DNA from: Rotaria sordida
Taxonomy: Eukaryota > Rotifera > Eurotatoria > Philodinida > Philodinidae
DNA: 64,000 bases
Direction of reading: 5' to 3'
Assembly: GCA_905250125.1 (NCBI GenBank)
Contig: CAJNOL010000925.1
Location: 5,082 to 69,081, forward strand
The translations under genes and the position numbers were made by a program. Positions 18,802 to 31,800 of this stretch are shown here, piece after piece. Under the pieces are notes generated by a model. That model saw nothing but the letters and a program-made list of their open reading frames with translations. It made no database searches and was not told the DNA's origin. How positions within the stretch are numbered: the stretch's first letter is position 1; every line of letters begins with the position of its first letter.

Positions 18802-21680
18802 GTTATCACCCGAGAATCTATTTTTACATACGATTGCCCAATGCTGAGAAAGATTTTACTTCACAGATGAATCACCATTTATGTACCTTATATAGTCAAT
18901 TGCAGTATAGCTGGTTGAAGCAAAAGAAAAGAAAGACACACAAGTTTTCAATAGTTTTATGATAATCGACAGATGTGGATAGACGTTTTAGATGAAAGAT
19001 TCATGCTTTTTTGGTATAAGAAGAAAAAGGAAGGAAGAGACTTAGCAAGATGACATGAGATAAGAACATAAAATAAATTTTATTGCTCATATGGAACGTC
19101 AATAAAAAAGAAACACATAAGAAAAATATTTTTATGCAGACCGCTCGAGTTTCAGTGTTTGATGACTAAACGAAATTCTTTAACTTGAATTTATATGACA
19201 GCGATAAGCTACAAGCGTCCTCCTACAAGAAACAGTTACTCTTTCAATGGATTCTTTTTTTTGCATCCTTTGTGATTACATCTTCACTTAGGGTATGGGT
19301 GTGCATGAGTTTGAGTCAAGAGAGGAGAAGAATTCGCACTCACGCCTAAATCCTGACAGAACTAATACAGTTAAGAATAAATGAGGCGGCAATGCACCTT
19401 ACATTGATCATATGAAGAGGCATATCTTATAAGATTACCTCAGAAAAGAGTAAAAATGCAGTTCTCACGAAGAAAACAAATGCTTCCCCAATGGTCGGAA
19501 ATGTTAAAAGTACGATTCGACGCGAATTACAGGATTTTTTACCGCAGCGTTTACTGCCGTTGTAAATATTTACTATTTTAGATAATTTTTCATATAAATT
19601 AAATTTAAAAAAAGTATTTGTAAACAAACTACTGTTCAAATAATCATTGTTTTAAAAATAAATAATCATTGAAATTTTAAAGAAACAAAATCTTTGTTTT
19701 ATTTCTCTAATTATTCTCATTTTTTCAATGCCGAAACATTGGGACATTGAATGATTCATAGAGATTTTTAAAAAAATGATCATTTTTAGATTATCTAAAT
19801 TTTTTCAATGATTTTTTCCAACGTCAGGACATGAGGACATTGAATGATTGAAGAAATTTATAGAAACATTTTTTTTCTGTATGAACTGGATATTTTCGAT
19901 TTCTTTGTTTTTGACGATACAAATATTTTTAAAATCAGTCAAATGAATAAAGATCAATAAATCTATCTCCGACCAAAAAAAGAAGGAATCTGAGGGATGT
20001 TTATTCTAATGTTTTTTCTCATAAATCTTTTGAATCTTGATGTAACTAGTATAAAATATAATTTCCATATCAAAAAACTCTATTGTTTAATTTAGCAAGA
20101 AAATCAATTAACTCAATTAATAATGGATCATTATTTTTGTTTTATTTTTTAGAGTTTTTTATAGAAAACAAAGTGCACCTTGTTAATTTTATTTATGGCA
20201 GTAAATCTTCCATTTGATTCGGGAAGCTGATAGATCTAGAAGCAATTACAGCAACATATAGTCGCGATTAGCAACTTTATAAAAACGCATAGAAGATACA
20301 GAGACAAGTATTGACCCATTTCTTTCCTTATCTTACATTGAGTAGAGTTGCAATAACGAACTTTGGACATGCAACAATAAAAACACAATAAAGTGCTCAA
20401 GTTATGCAATAATGTGAAGTAGAAATCATGCCATCAACACGAAGGTCTGCATGCACCAAGCAAAGGAGATCATTCTTTCTGTGTATGATAGCCATTCATT
20501 TTTACTGAAGCAAGTGCACTGAATAAAAAGAAGCATAGAATAATAAACCCTAGAAATGGATTTATGAGCCTCATCAATATTATATCCAATACGAAGCTTT
20601 CATAAACTCTCAACGAATTTATTATCTTGCCAACTATGGAAGTGTATATAACAATTGCAATGCAGACTAAATCCTCAGTGGCTTTAAGAAATTGATATAT
20701 ATTCAAAAAAGGTTTATGCAAACATAATGTAAGATTTATTATCCTTCTTTTTTTTATCGCATGACATTGATATGCACTAAAACTATTACACTGGGTTTTT
20801 TCATATTATTAGAGCATGTTCAGTTCAGAACTAAAATGAGATGACCACTAGTTAACTTGATAGAAATATAGAACAAGTTCTGGTCTACAAATCAGACATC
20901 TCACAAGTCTGTATGATAATTGGTTCGAAATGTGTAAGGAATGTTTTAGATATTAAAAACCAGAACTAGTTTCGATTTTCATAATTGCAGAAGACATAAA
21001 ATTCCCAATATTCATTATACAATATTGACAGATATCTTATTTTGTGAGCCAGCACTTTATATTTCTGGTACTTTAATCGGAATACACGATGTCTCTTCTT
21101 CTATCTCTTATAAGACGGAAAACTCACCCTATTGGTTTTAGTGCGTGCCTACATAAGATCCTACGAAAATAACTTTCTTCAATTCTCCTTTCCCATCACT
21201 GCTATCACGAAAAGAAATTGTTCCCGCAAGATTCTAATGCTTAGTGTGGCACAAATGCATTTACTATATGAATTTTCATTGTGAAGAAAGTGCTGCTCAT
21301 ATTAGAATTTTGTGTATCACTCTCTGTAACAGTCTGAAAGTAAAAGTGAAGGTTAGTGGAAATGAAGAAAAGAACATCATCCACTCTCAAGATAGTTGCT
21401 TCGTCTTATTTATGAATATATTAAAAGAATAAGTTATATACGATTCGAAAGAGAAGAAAAAGCTCTATCTTCTGGTAAAAAAGAACATTTCTTCCAGTAC
21501 CCTTCGATCAAAGAGAAATAGAGGTCAACATTTGTTCAGTTACTTTTGCATCATACGTTATCTTTTGTTTACTTCGACTATCGACAATGACGAGGTAGAC
21601 TGGCTGTGATCACGTCACTTAACCGCCAACGTTTTGTAATGGATTTTATATAATTGATTTTGATATTGACAGACGTATCT
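18802..21680. other. AT-rich intergenic stretch
   Basis: No gene is supported. It contains telomere-like hairpin f (19290-19348) and a short direct repeat around 19730-19850 built on GGACATTGAATGATT (two copies). It also contains a fragment resembling the end of the 3.06 kb element (about 21538-21563). Short frames at 19427-19639, 20470-20721 and 21244-21432 have no domain. Confidence 0.4.
19290..19348. repeat. Telomere-like hairpin f
   Basis: GGGTATGGGTGTGCATGAGT, a purine-rich loop ending GAGAAGAATTC, then GCACTCACGCC. The stem is weaker than in the other copies. Confidence 0.4.
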
Positions 21681-23956
21681 ATGGCTACGGATTGTGCACT
21701 CATCATCGTCACCATTCCTAACGATCAACAAAATGAGGTTCATGAGCAAAAAACAGTGGTAGAAATTTATTTGTTACTCTGAGCATATTTCTCAGTATCC
21801 TGTCTCTTCTTTGATTAGAACGATACACTACCCTCACCCTGCGCCAAATTGAAGGCCTATCTGGACGAGAAGATAAATGAAGAACTGGTGTGGATACCCT
21901 CTATCGATCAGAAAATGTTACAAGTCACATTTCATGTTGAATTGGGCGTCGAAAGTGATCAAATATTATACGATTTGCACATGCTCGATATTAACAAGAA
22001 AAATGGCTGTCAAGTGTGCGTGGTTCCTGCTACGGTGATTGTTGGCTTTCGAGATCGGGTGCAAAGTACCTATCTTGATGCGAGTATGAAGAATGACTCA
22101 AGTGACACGAGTCAACTGGGTATGTCTCAAAGAAAATCATCCACAAGTACACTGTTACGAAATCGAATTTATAAGCATATCAATGTGTCGAATTTCAAGA
22201 AAAGTGTTCGTGCTCGACTAATGGTACACCAAGTAGTAGCTGGTATTCGAACTACTACAGCATTATCGTTCGATTTTATCGTTCTACTTAGTCTTGCTTC
22301 GATGCTTGCTGCCTTCGGCCTCTTGGAGAATTCATCAGTAATAATTGTGGCCAGTATGTTGGTCAGTCCTCTGATGAATCCGATCATGGGCATTGTTTTT
22401 GGTCTATCGGTGCGTGAGCATTCATTGTGGCGACGTGGTATTCAAAATGAGCTGATCGGTCTGACTCTGTGCATCTTGTGGGGTTTTATTATCGGGTGAG
22501 TAAGAAGTAAGAGTAAAAACGATCGTGCTTTTGTCGATCAATAGGTTGTGCACTACACACGCGGAGATAAATTGGGGAAGTTCTACCAGTTTTCCAACAC
22601 CAGAAATAAAGACTCGTGGTGACATCAAACGATTATGGACTGGTGTTTTGATTGCCTTGCCTAGTGGTGCGGGCGTTGCTTTGTCAGTGCTCGGTGGTAA
22701 CACAGGTGAGACAAGACTTTACTATATTTCGATAAGTGTTCTTTTTCTCAACCTTAGGTTCATTGGTCGGTGTGGCCATATCCGGTAGGTAAATCTTTCT
22801 TTCCACGGTCCTACTTGTTCATTGACTTTGTATAGCTTCACTTTTACCACCTGCCGTCAATTGTGGTCTCCTTTGGGCATATGCAGCATTGGCTCAGACA
22901 GCTATCGATGGTGTTTGGGGCTATGTGACCGACGGATCGAGTACACAAACCAATGTGGAATATTTTCTGTTTCAACATCGTCTACTTTCAAATGCACCGA
23001 TCGTCAATTGTTCCAAGCCTATTGGCAATGCTTATTCACCATACTATTCATGTAATATGGCTCGAGAAGCAGCGATTCTCGGCAGTTGTAGTCTTCTTTT
23101 GACTGTAGTGAATATAGTGTGCATCATTATCATGGCTTTGATTGTTCTTCGTATTAAAGAAGTAGTACCGTTAAATCAAGCTAATGAAGCCATCCAAACA
23201 TTCTTTCATCATGATGTCAAAGTAGCTCGTGATTATAATCGAACAATTCATGAGAACGAATCTAGTCCTGGAGTGAACTTCGCAACATCAAAACAGAACA
23301 TCAATGTCTTTTCTAAACCCATAGACGAGAATTGGAAAGGACTTGCATCATTTAGCAAAGATGGGCATCCTCAATTGATGAACAGAATTCAAACGGACTC
23401 CACATATTATTCGACGACCCTTGCCGATATGAATAATTTGCAAATGTATGCAAAAGACTTTGATCTCGATGTTTTCACTGAGAATGATCGCGAACTACTG
23501 ACACCTGAGAGCGAAGAAAAAGTCTTTTGTTTAGTCAAGAGTCTTCTGGACATGTACGAAGAGGATCCACAGACATTTGTAGACTATTGTCGTTATCAAC
23601 CCTACGGAGCCCAAACATCAGCACAAAAAGAACATTTCATTTTCTATGAACATCTCATTGCACTTCTGCCACCAAAATGGTACGATTTATTCAATCGTGA
23701 ACGACGTCGACGTCTAGATATCACCCAATCCGGCAGACGACGATCAAATTCGTTCACTGCCCCTGCTGGTCCACTTGTAAATCCTTCTCGATTAAATCAG
23801 TCACTCAATGAAAAAAATCATAGATTAAGATTGGTTCGACTTTCAAAGAAAGAATTTGAGTCAAGTCACAATCATCCATCGATTCATGTTGATGAACGAG
23901 CAATAGAATCCGATGAGACGCTTCAAAATAACATGGAACAGACTCAAGCAAGATAA
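21681..23956 (+). CDS. DUF389 multi-pass membrane protein
   Basis: Five exons: 21681-about 21758, 21819-22495, 22545-22705, 22758-22784 (only 27 nt) and 22836-23956; all joins keep frame, about 687 aa. The end of exon 1 is uncertain, because donors at 21738, 21756 and 21759 are all in phase. The membrane core has the DUF389 pattern. A first helix (FDFIVLLSLASMLAAFGLL) is followed by SSVIIVASMLVSPLMNPIMG, then ELIGLTLCILWGFIIG, TGVLIALPSGAGVALSVLGG, GVAISASLLPPAVNCGLLWA and a last helix, LLLTVVNIVCIIIMALIVL. The long C-terminal tail (about 270 aa) is hydrophilic and without a known domain. DUF389 is widespread in bacteria and archaea and patchy in eukaryotes; its function is not established, and transport has been suggested. 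A compact gene with 45-60-nt introns is normal for this genome. Confidence 0.85.
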
Positions 23957-25876
23957 GAATGGCTTGATAAGTTCCTCCAATCGACATAAACATGAACGTT
24001 TCTTAACATTTCTCTTCTATTCATTGTTATTCTTGCTCCTTGTATTCTTCGTCATATCATAATAAATTTCTCTTTAGAAAGGACGGTTTAATTGGAACTT
24101 AATCATCAAAGCACAAAGCATTGAAAATCTTTGTTTTTTTGCAGACAGTAGCTTCATGAAATATCTGTAAACTTGATACATCCATCAATTACCGGCATTG
24201 ATTGTTCTGATCTGATAGATGTTTTGGATATCAATATTTCTTTTAGCTAGCCTTCGTTCCCTTTTGAGTACGCGATTATCTTTCAACAAAAAATGGAAAT
24301 TTTCAAAACCTCTCTAGAAGATGATAGTCTTTGAAGTAATCTACAATACACAACTTCACATCATATTCAATATATTAATATGAAGTATCTCTTCGTGACT
24401 TAGCTCTTTTCATAGTACGAGAATAAAGTGAAAATTGGTCAATTGGAAGGTGTGGATGTGGGTATTGAACTACTCATCATTAATATCCACACCCTTGTTC
24501 GAGAGTTCTTTCAGATTGTGACAAGTTTTGGTGAATCTTAGTTCACCCCGGTCAATTTTCTAATGAATTCATAGAGATACTTTAACGTCTATTAAAATTC
24601 ATTAGAATCCATCAGAATCTGCTTTTCCTTCGCTAAGTTCGATAATCTACCTTTTCATAAAATCCTATATAAATTATTGGATGTATGATGAAAGTTAATC
24701 GAGAAAAAAGATTCGATTTAAATGCTATTAATGGCAAGAATTGTATAACATTGTAACCAAGTTTATTATTCTCTTCTTTTATCTTTATAAAGACTTGATT
24801 ATATAAGAGACATTGTAGAGTTAGAATGTTTTTTATTTTATACCTCGAGATACATATTCTCAATGTAATCAAGGGACATTTTATATGAAACACAATAAGT
24901 CTAAAAGATGAATGTATAACTGGAAAATTTCGAAATAGAACTGTGAAACGTTTTCAAAGAAATAAATACGATATAGATGATTACTCGATGAAGTTTTCAA
25001 CATGTTAATCTGTTTTATCTTACTACCAACGACAAAATACTTGCTAATCGTACTTTTGATGGATATTTTCAAAGATAGTACACTACTTGACAAAAGTATT
25101 CCTCCCCCCCCCCCCTCGGATCTCAGCCCGTACAAGAGCTGAGCGGCTGAAAATCGCTGTGCAGGTAGCTCGCAAAGATTGCAGGTCAACGGCATCATGT
25201 ACACCACAGTTGCTCGAGTAAGAATGGGAATCTAATGGATGGCATTGGTATGCATCGTGAGCTTGATAACTCGAGAAAGGCAAGATATTTTGAGTCGGTC
25301 AATCCTTCATTTTGGAGCTCTACCTAGTAACTATTTGTTCTAAAAATTTCATTAAAGTTCATTTAATCTATTGATGAACTATGATCATTTTAGTGTAAAT
25401 ATTGATCTACCGAAAAAGCATATCATACCATTGAGAGATTAATAACAATTCTTATTTTCCGTTTACGATAGTTGAAAAAAAAATTGAAAATAAGCCTGAT
25501 CGAATAACTCTCGAAGCCATCGAAACAATACTATTGCTTATTAAAAAATCATAGTTATCAAAGAGACATTGCTTTACCAAAAAACAAACATTCACTTTTA
25601 TAATAAAACATTTCAGAAGAAAGAAATCGTGTATGATCCGAAAACCTATTCATCTTTATTTGATATCATTCATCAATACTTCGTTATTCGAAAATATCTT
25701 CATATCAAATTCATCTTAATTATAACACCATCTATCATGTCAATATTTTAATTGGTTAATTTTGAAAAATGAATAAACAGATATCAGACTTACTGAAGAA
25801 GAAAAAAAAAGAAAAATTCATATTGAAATTTATATAATCATGAATATAGATTAAATAATGAAAATTTTATTTTTAG
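23957..25876. other. Intergenic region between DUF389 and PDS5 genes
   Basis: Contains telomere-like hairpin g (24447-24495), a poly-C run (25104-25115) and, next to it, a GC-richer patch (25115-25280) with no recognisable coding content or RNA fold that I can support. An acceptor-like TTTTATTTTTAG directly before 25877 implies a leader exon of the PDS5 gene somewhere in this region. Confidence 0.4.
24447..24495. repeat. Telomere-like hairpin g
   Basis: GGAAGGTGTGGATGTGGGTA, a loop of about 15 bp, then AATATCCACACCC. It is the rightmost hairpin in the window; I see none in the remaining 39 kb. Confidence 0.55.
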
Positions 25877-28800
25877 ATGTCGGATCCAATTGATGATATA
25901 AAAGTATTTTTTTCAACAGCAAAAACATTAAAAGCAAAAGGAAAAGTAATTCATATGAATTTTTATTCAATATTTTCAATTATCTTTTTCTTATATTCAT
26001 TAGGATTTTCTTCAACTTTATAAACAAATAACAGATTATAAAAAAACAAATAAACAACGATCTGAAAAACTTAATGAACCTATTATTAAATTTGTTCAAT
26101 TTTCATGTGAATTGGCCAGGTTGACTTTTTTAAAATTATCTTTCGATTCTAGAAAATCAAAAACAATCTGAGTCTTTTTTTATATCAATCTAGTAATCCA
26201 GAATATAGTTCAATTTGGCAATCACTCATTGATATTACATCAGATATTGTCAATTCATATGGTTCATTACATTCCGGTACTGATCCACATACATTCGACG
26301 TTTTTTTCAAACCATTACTTCAGGTAAAATCGTTATATCGAAAACAAAAAAACTTATTTGTATTGCCAGATAAATCTTCAATACATAATTTCTTTTCTCG
26401 CTTCTTCTCAGTTCTGGTTGCTAGAGCCAGAAACGAATCGCAAAAATCTCGGTTTAAACTTACACCCACTGGTTATTTCGAAAATATATGTGAGTTCCAC
26501 AAAAATTAGTCCATTTGAATGAACCGAAGCGGACATATTTCAATTTATTATTTATAGTTTCTACTCATTCCTTGAATTCATAACATAAAAAATTTTATCA
26601 TATCTACAAAGCATTGCAAGTTATAGATCATCTATCACGTTCCTGGGTTTTTTTGGCTCGTATAGGGTACTTCAAAAATTACTTGGTCGTTTTTGCTTGC
26701 GAATAACTTTTGACAGGAACACGAGAGAGAGAGAGAGAGAGCTGTGTCACTGCATAATTTCAACAATGTTAATGATCGAATTGTTACTCAATAGTCTTCA
26801 GAAAAATACTGATAGTTCTATAAAGATCACACGAAAGTTTAATTCTAAGAAATACGTTAGATCTGCATACTCACGACCCATATTAAAACTTGAAATTTAT
26901 ATTCTGATTCGTTTGAGAGTTATAGATGTGGATTGTGATCACAAGAATCTAGCACATGCCTTAGAATTAAATTTCTGTGTACTTTTCATAGAGCTACCAG
27001 TATTTTTCTGAAGATCATTGAGTGACAATTCGATCATCAATCGACATTGTTGAAATCATGCAGTGACACAGCTCTCTATCTTGTTCCTATCAAAATTTAT
27101 TCATAATCAAAGACTACTGGATGACATTTGTACTACTTTGCAGTTTAGCTGTGCTTCTGTTCCTTTAATGATTATAATATACTCACAGAAGAAGTTCACT
27201 AATGAGCTATGAATATACTGAAAAGAGTTTGGGCCCTTAGCTTATTGCTACTGAGATACTGTATCTCAGAGGGTAAATTTTTATCTGTTATTTAATAAGG
27301 TGGTTTATAACTGAAGTGTAGTCGTTTTTCTTTTCTAGGAAATTGATGTTGAAGAACATTCTGATCTGTATAAATTTATCGAACGTGTTCTTGCAAAAAT
27401 AAATCTCGGCTTCAGAATAGCAACAAGCGAAGTTAGTTTTGTTTTTTTTTCTAAAGATTATTGTGATTTATTTATTTTTTTTTAATTTTTAGTATTTTCG
27501 TAAATTATTTCTTGATGCGTTTGCTTCAAATGTTAAACGTAAATTAAAAGAAAGTTATGATTTATTTCGTATTATTCATGTACATATTCCTGAAATAATT
27601 TCACCGATTCTTACTATGCATCAAGCTTTTTTAAAAGTAAATGAAATATTTGAATTAAAAAAATATACATATATGACTAATTTTTGTTTTTGTTTTACTT
27701 ATAGAATCCAAATCCAGATCAAAGAGAAATTAGTATTCGATTTTTAGTTGATGTTCTTATTGGAACATATACAATTAAAGAAGAATTACATAGAGATGTT
27801 CTTGATGATTTTCGTAAAAGGTGAATTTTTTTCTATTAGAAATAGATTCGATTTTATTATTTGTTAGAAGTATTCACAGGAAAAGATACATGTTTGTACA
27901 AACATGTCATCTTCTTAAAAAATAATATAATATTTGCAGTCGAAATAGTAGATTTGTTATTTCAGGAGTACACTAATATACTAGTTAAAGATCTACAAAA
28001 AAAAAACGACAGTTACGAGGGAAGATTCCTAAGTGATTCATCGCTTTTAAGTCGGGATTATATACATTATGTAGACCCTAACGAAGTATAAATATCCTGA
28101 AAAGAGTTCGAGCTGATAGCTTATTTCTGTCAAGATACTGCAGTTTTACGGTAAGTACCGTGATCTCCCTCAGAAACATCAGAAAAGCTGAGTTTGGAAT
28201 TTCCACTTGAAGCTTTGTATAGTGACAGACCTCTCGGTTGTTCCTATTCTATGATACAGTTATGATAAAAACAAGCTTGTACGTCGCTCATACACATCAG
28301 CAGATTCTGATGCTCTTATTTAAGAGTAGGAGCAATCAGAAGATCTGAAACTTTCATAATAAACCATTTTCATTGAATTCTGTCATTATACAGAGTTTCA
28401 AGTCGAAATTCCAAACTCAGCTTTTCTGATGTTCCTGAAGGAATCACTGCATTTTGCTTAAAAAAGACAGTAAAAATGCAGTATCTTGGCAGCAATAAGC
28501 TATCAGACTGGAACTCTTTTCAGGATGTTCATACCTCATTAGGATCTACATGATGCATATAATCCTGACTTAATAGCGATGAACCACTTGGGGACCTTCT
28601 CTCATTAATAGACATTTGAACTTTAAGAAAGTTGCAGTTATAGGCATTTTACTGGAATATCTTAATTGATTTTATGTGAAAATTTACAAAAGAATCACCT
28701 GAAAAGTAGATAGAATAAAATATAATGAACTTTCATTTCTTCGATTAACAATGAAAATCATAAGTAGAAGTGTAAGTCAAGCGGTTGACGAGGGAACCTC

Positions 28801-31800
28801 TCCATACTGATTTAAAGAACTTTTTGTCTATAGATACTGTATAGTAAAAGCTTTAAAAGGATTTGAATTTCTATTAAATTTGGAATACGTTTATTGGCGA
28901 GGACTCCCCATATAGGATCCAGGTTTTCTGAAAAATCGTGTTTTTGAACATTGTCTTGAAAGTACTGGCATACAATAGCTTACATGCAGCGTTTCAGAGT
29001 CGAAAAACTTCGCATCTTCGTGCTATAAACTTTTCAAAATATTCTTGTATTATCCAATATACTCCGAAGAGTATCTATTTTTAAAAAGCATAAAGGGTGT
29101 TTCATAATAACTGTCCCGGTTTTGTTAACAACAGTTTTTATACTTTTTTTGGACCGAGTGAGCTGAAACTTTTACTACATATATATCTATCCATGTTCTT
29201 TAATTTCTAAAACTTTTAGCTCTCTAGCTAAAGCTATTGACGAAATCCATTGACTAGACTGAAGTGTATTGATTTTTGCATTCGATTTCTGCATTATTTC
29301 CATATCATCACTAATCATGATAGAATTTTAGCGACAAATCGTAGGAATTATTTTGCCTTCGTCTTCTATAGGAACATTTAATTAACTGCTTCACATCCCT
29401 AGAATATGTCTCTGATATATACACATCCAGACAAATTTATATAACAGAGTATGAGCGACAAAACAGAAAAGAACAAAAGGGAGAGAAAAAAAGAGTAAGA
29501 GAAAGAAGAAATCGAAGACGTCAGCGAATATCATCATCGTCCGATTGGAAATGACTAAGATTTAATACAACCATATAAAAGTATATTTATGGGTAGAGCT
29601 TGTTATATTTAACAACGAATTTCAACACGAATGTCCATCACTTACGACGATAGGAAAAATTTTAGAAGTTTTGTATTGAATCTAAAAAGTCTCAACTCAA
29701 CATGGAGTGTTGGTCGTATTGCTCGTTTTATTTTGTAATATCTTACGTTTTCGAAGAAAGATTGTATTGTAAAATTACTTTTATCGATTGCTAATAAAAA
29801 TCATTACTCAAGAAAAAAAATACTACAGGAATCGAATGTAAAAATCAATACACTTCAGTCCAGTCAATGGATTTCGTCAATAGCTTTAGCTAGAGAGCTA
29901 AAAGTTTTAGAAATTAAAGAACATGGATAGATATATATGTGGTAAAAATTTCAGCTCACTCGGTCCAAAAAAAGTATAAAAACTGTTGTTAACAAAACCG
30001 GGACAGTTATTATGAAACACCCTTTATAGCTCGGAGACACGAAATTTCCAAACTCTGAAACTCGTACACAGAAGCTACTGTATGTAAGACTTCCAAAGAA
30101 TAGTAGTTTCAAAGACAAAATTCAAAAATATAATTTTTCCGAAATCGTGGATCCTACAGGAATCTCTCACCGATAGCTCCACCTACTCTCAATAAGAACT
30201 CAAATCCTATTAGGATTTTTACTAGAATACTATGCAGTATCTAAACATTGAAATTAAAAGAAAGCAGGGCGGATTGATGCTTTGGCTGGATCATCTCTTA
30301 ATTACTACAACAATGTTAAAAATCCTTTTTGTTGTATAACGTTAAAGCAATAACATAATATATTTATTTTTTTTTCAGTTTTCATGAAAAAGATTCTGAA
30401 TCTCAACGAATTGTTATTGAAAATCTTTCAAAATACCTTTTACGAAAAACTTATATAACCAATATTCTTATCGGTAAGATGAAAAGAAAAATAAATGTTT
30501 TTTTGTTTTGAAATAAAATTTTGTTTAGATGATTTAAAAAAATGTTTTGACTCTCATATGATATCTTCTCAACTTTTAACTGTTCTTGTTGATCAAATCA
30601 GTTTAGCAATAAAAGAATGTTATCATGTTGCACCTAATTCTCTTCTTGATTTACTTCTTACTGGATGTAATCATTTAATAGTAAGAAGAAAAATCTTATA
30701 TGTGTTTTATTTTATTTAAAGAACAAAAATAATTTTTTTTAGCCATCTGTAGCAATAACTTGTGTTGATACAATAGCTTATCTTTATCGTCTTTATTATG
30801 TTAAAGATCCATATCCATCACCAACTCGTTCACGTCTTGATACTGTACCAAGAGTTGTTCTTCATTCAGCTATTAAACATCCAGATTTGATTGTTCGGTA
30901 AAGTTTAAATGAAAACAAAAAAAAAAAAATATTATTTTATATTTTGTTCTATAGTATTGAATCTCAAACACGATTTTTTGAAAATATTATTTTTGAACAT
31001 TATCGTATTGACGAGCGAACTCGTCAATTTTTTATTTTTGCACAATCCGATTTAGACGATGAGGGTGTTAAGTAAATAATTTGATATCTATTCTTTTGTT
31101 GTTTGCTTTCTTTTGTTTTTTTAATCAATTTAATTTTATTTAGAAATTTTGGTCAATTACTTCATATTCAATCTGAGTATGTTGCTTAACATTGAAAAAA
31201 TACATAAATTCAAAAATAATTTTATTTTTATTTAGATTACGATCACTTTTACATAAAGCATTAGTTAAATGTTGTACAACAAGTGAAAAAAGTCTTAGTA
31301 GAATGAGTACAAGTGATCATGAAGAAGATATAACACCTGATCTTGAAGAATTAGATAGTGAAAATGATGATGAACATTTAACACTAAATCAAATTTTACA
31401 AAAAATTAGTGAATGTAATTACATTTTGATTTTTTTTTTCTATGTACGAAAGAAGTCCTCCAACTAATCAATTGCTTATAAGTCGAGATTATGTGCAGGT
31501 ACTACGGCATAATAGGAACACTCTTATTGTCACAATATACTAATTATATTTTGTACCAATAAGTTTTTTTTTTCTGTTCGGTATACACTTGGTATTCGTA
31601 TTCTACGGTAGTATCCCAAATTTTAATTTGACAATGAATTTTCCTAGTATTCCTAAGTGAGATCACGGTCGTAAACGATTCATTAGTTGGAAGATTTTTC
31701 TCGTTAAGAAGCATTTATTATAATATATTTATTTAGTATGTTTTGCTCCAAAAGAACATGGTGTAAAGAAATTACATAAATGGATTATCAAATCAGAACC

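Noticed and set aside
22169-22788. Alternative frames over the DUF389 gene on both strands
   Set aside because: The spliced plus-strand model explains the region with a recognised domain and consensus splice sites; the others are shadows or read through introns.
25083-25283. Small gene or structured RNA in the GC-richer patch next to the poly-C run
   Set aside because: I could not find a tRNA-type B box, a domain or splice sites; the patch remains unexplained.
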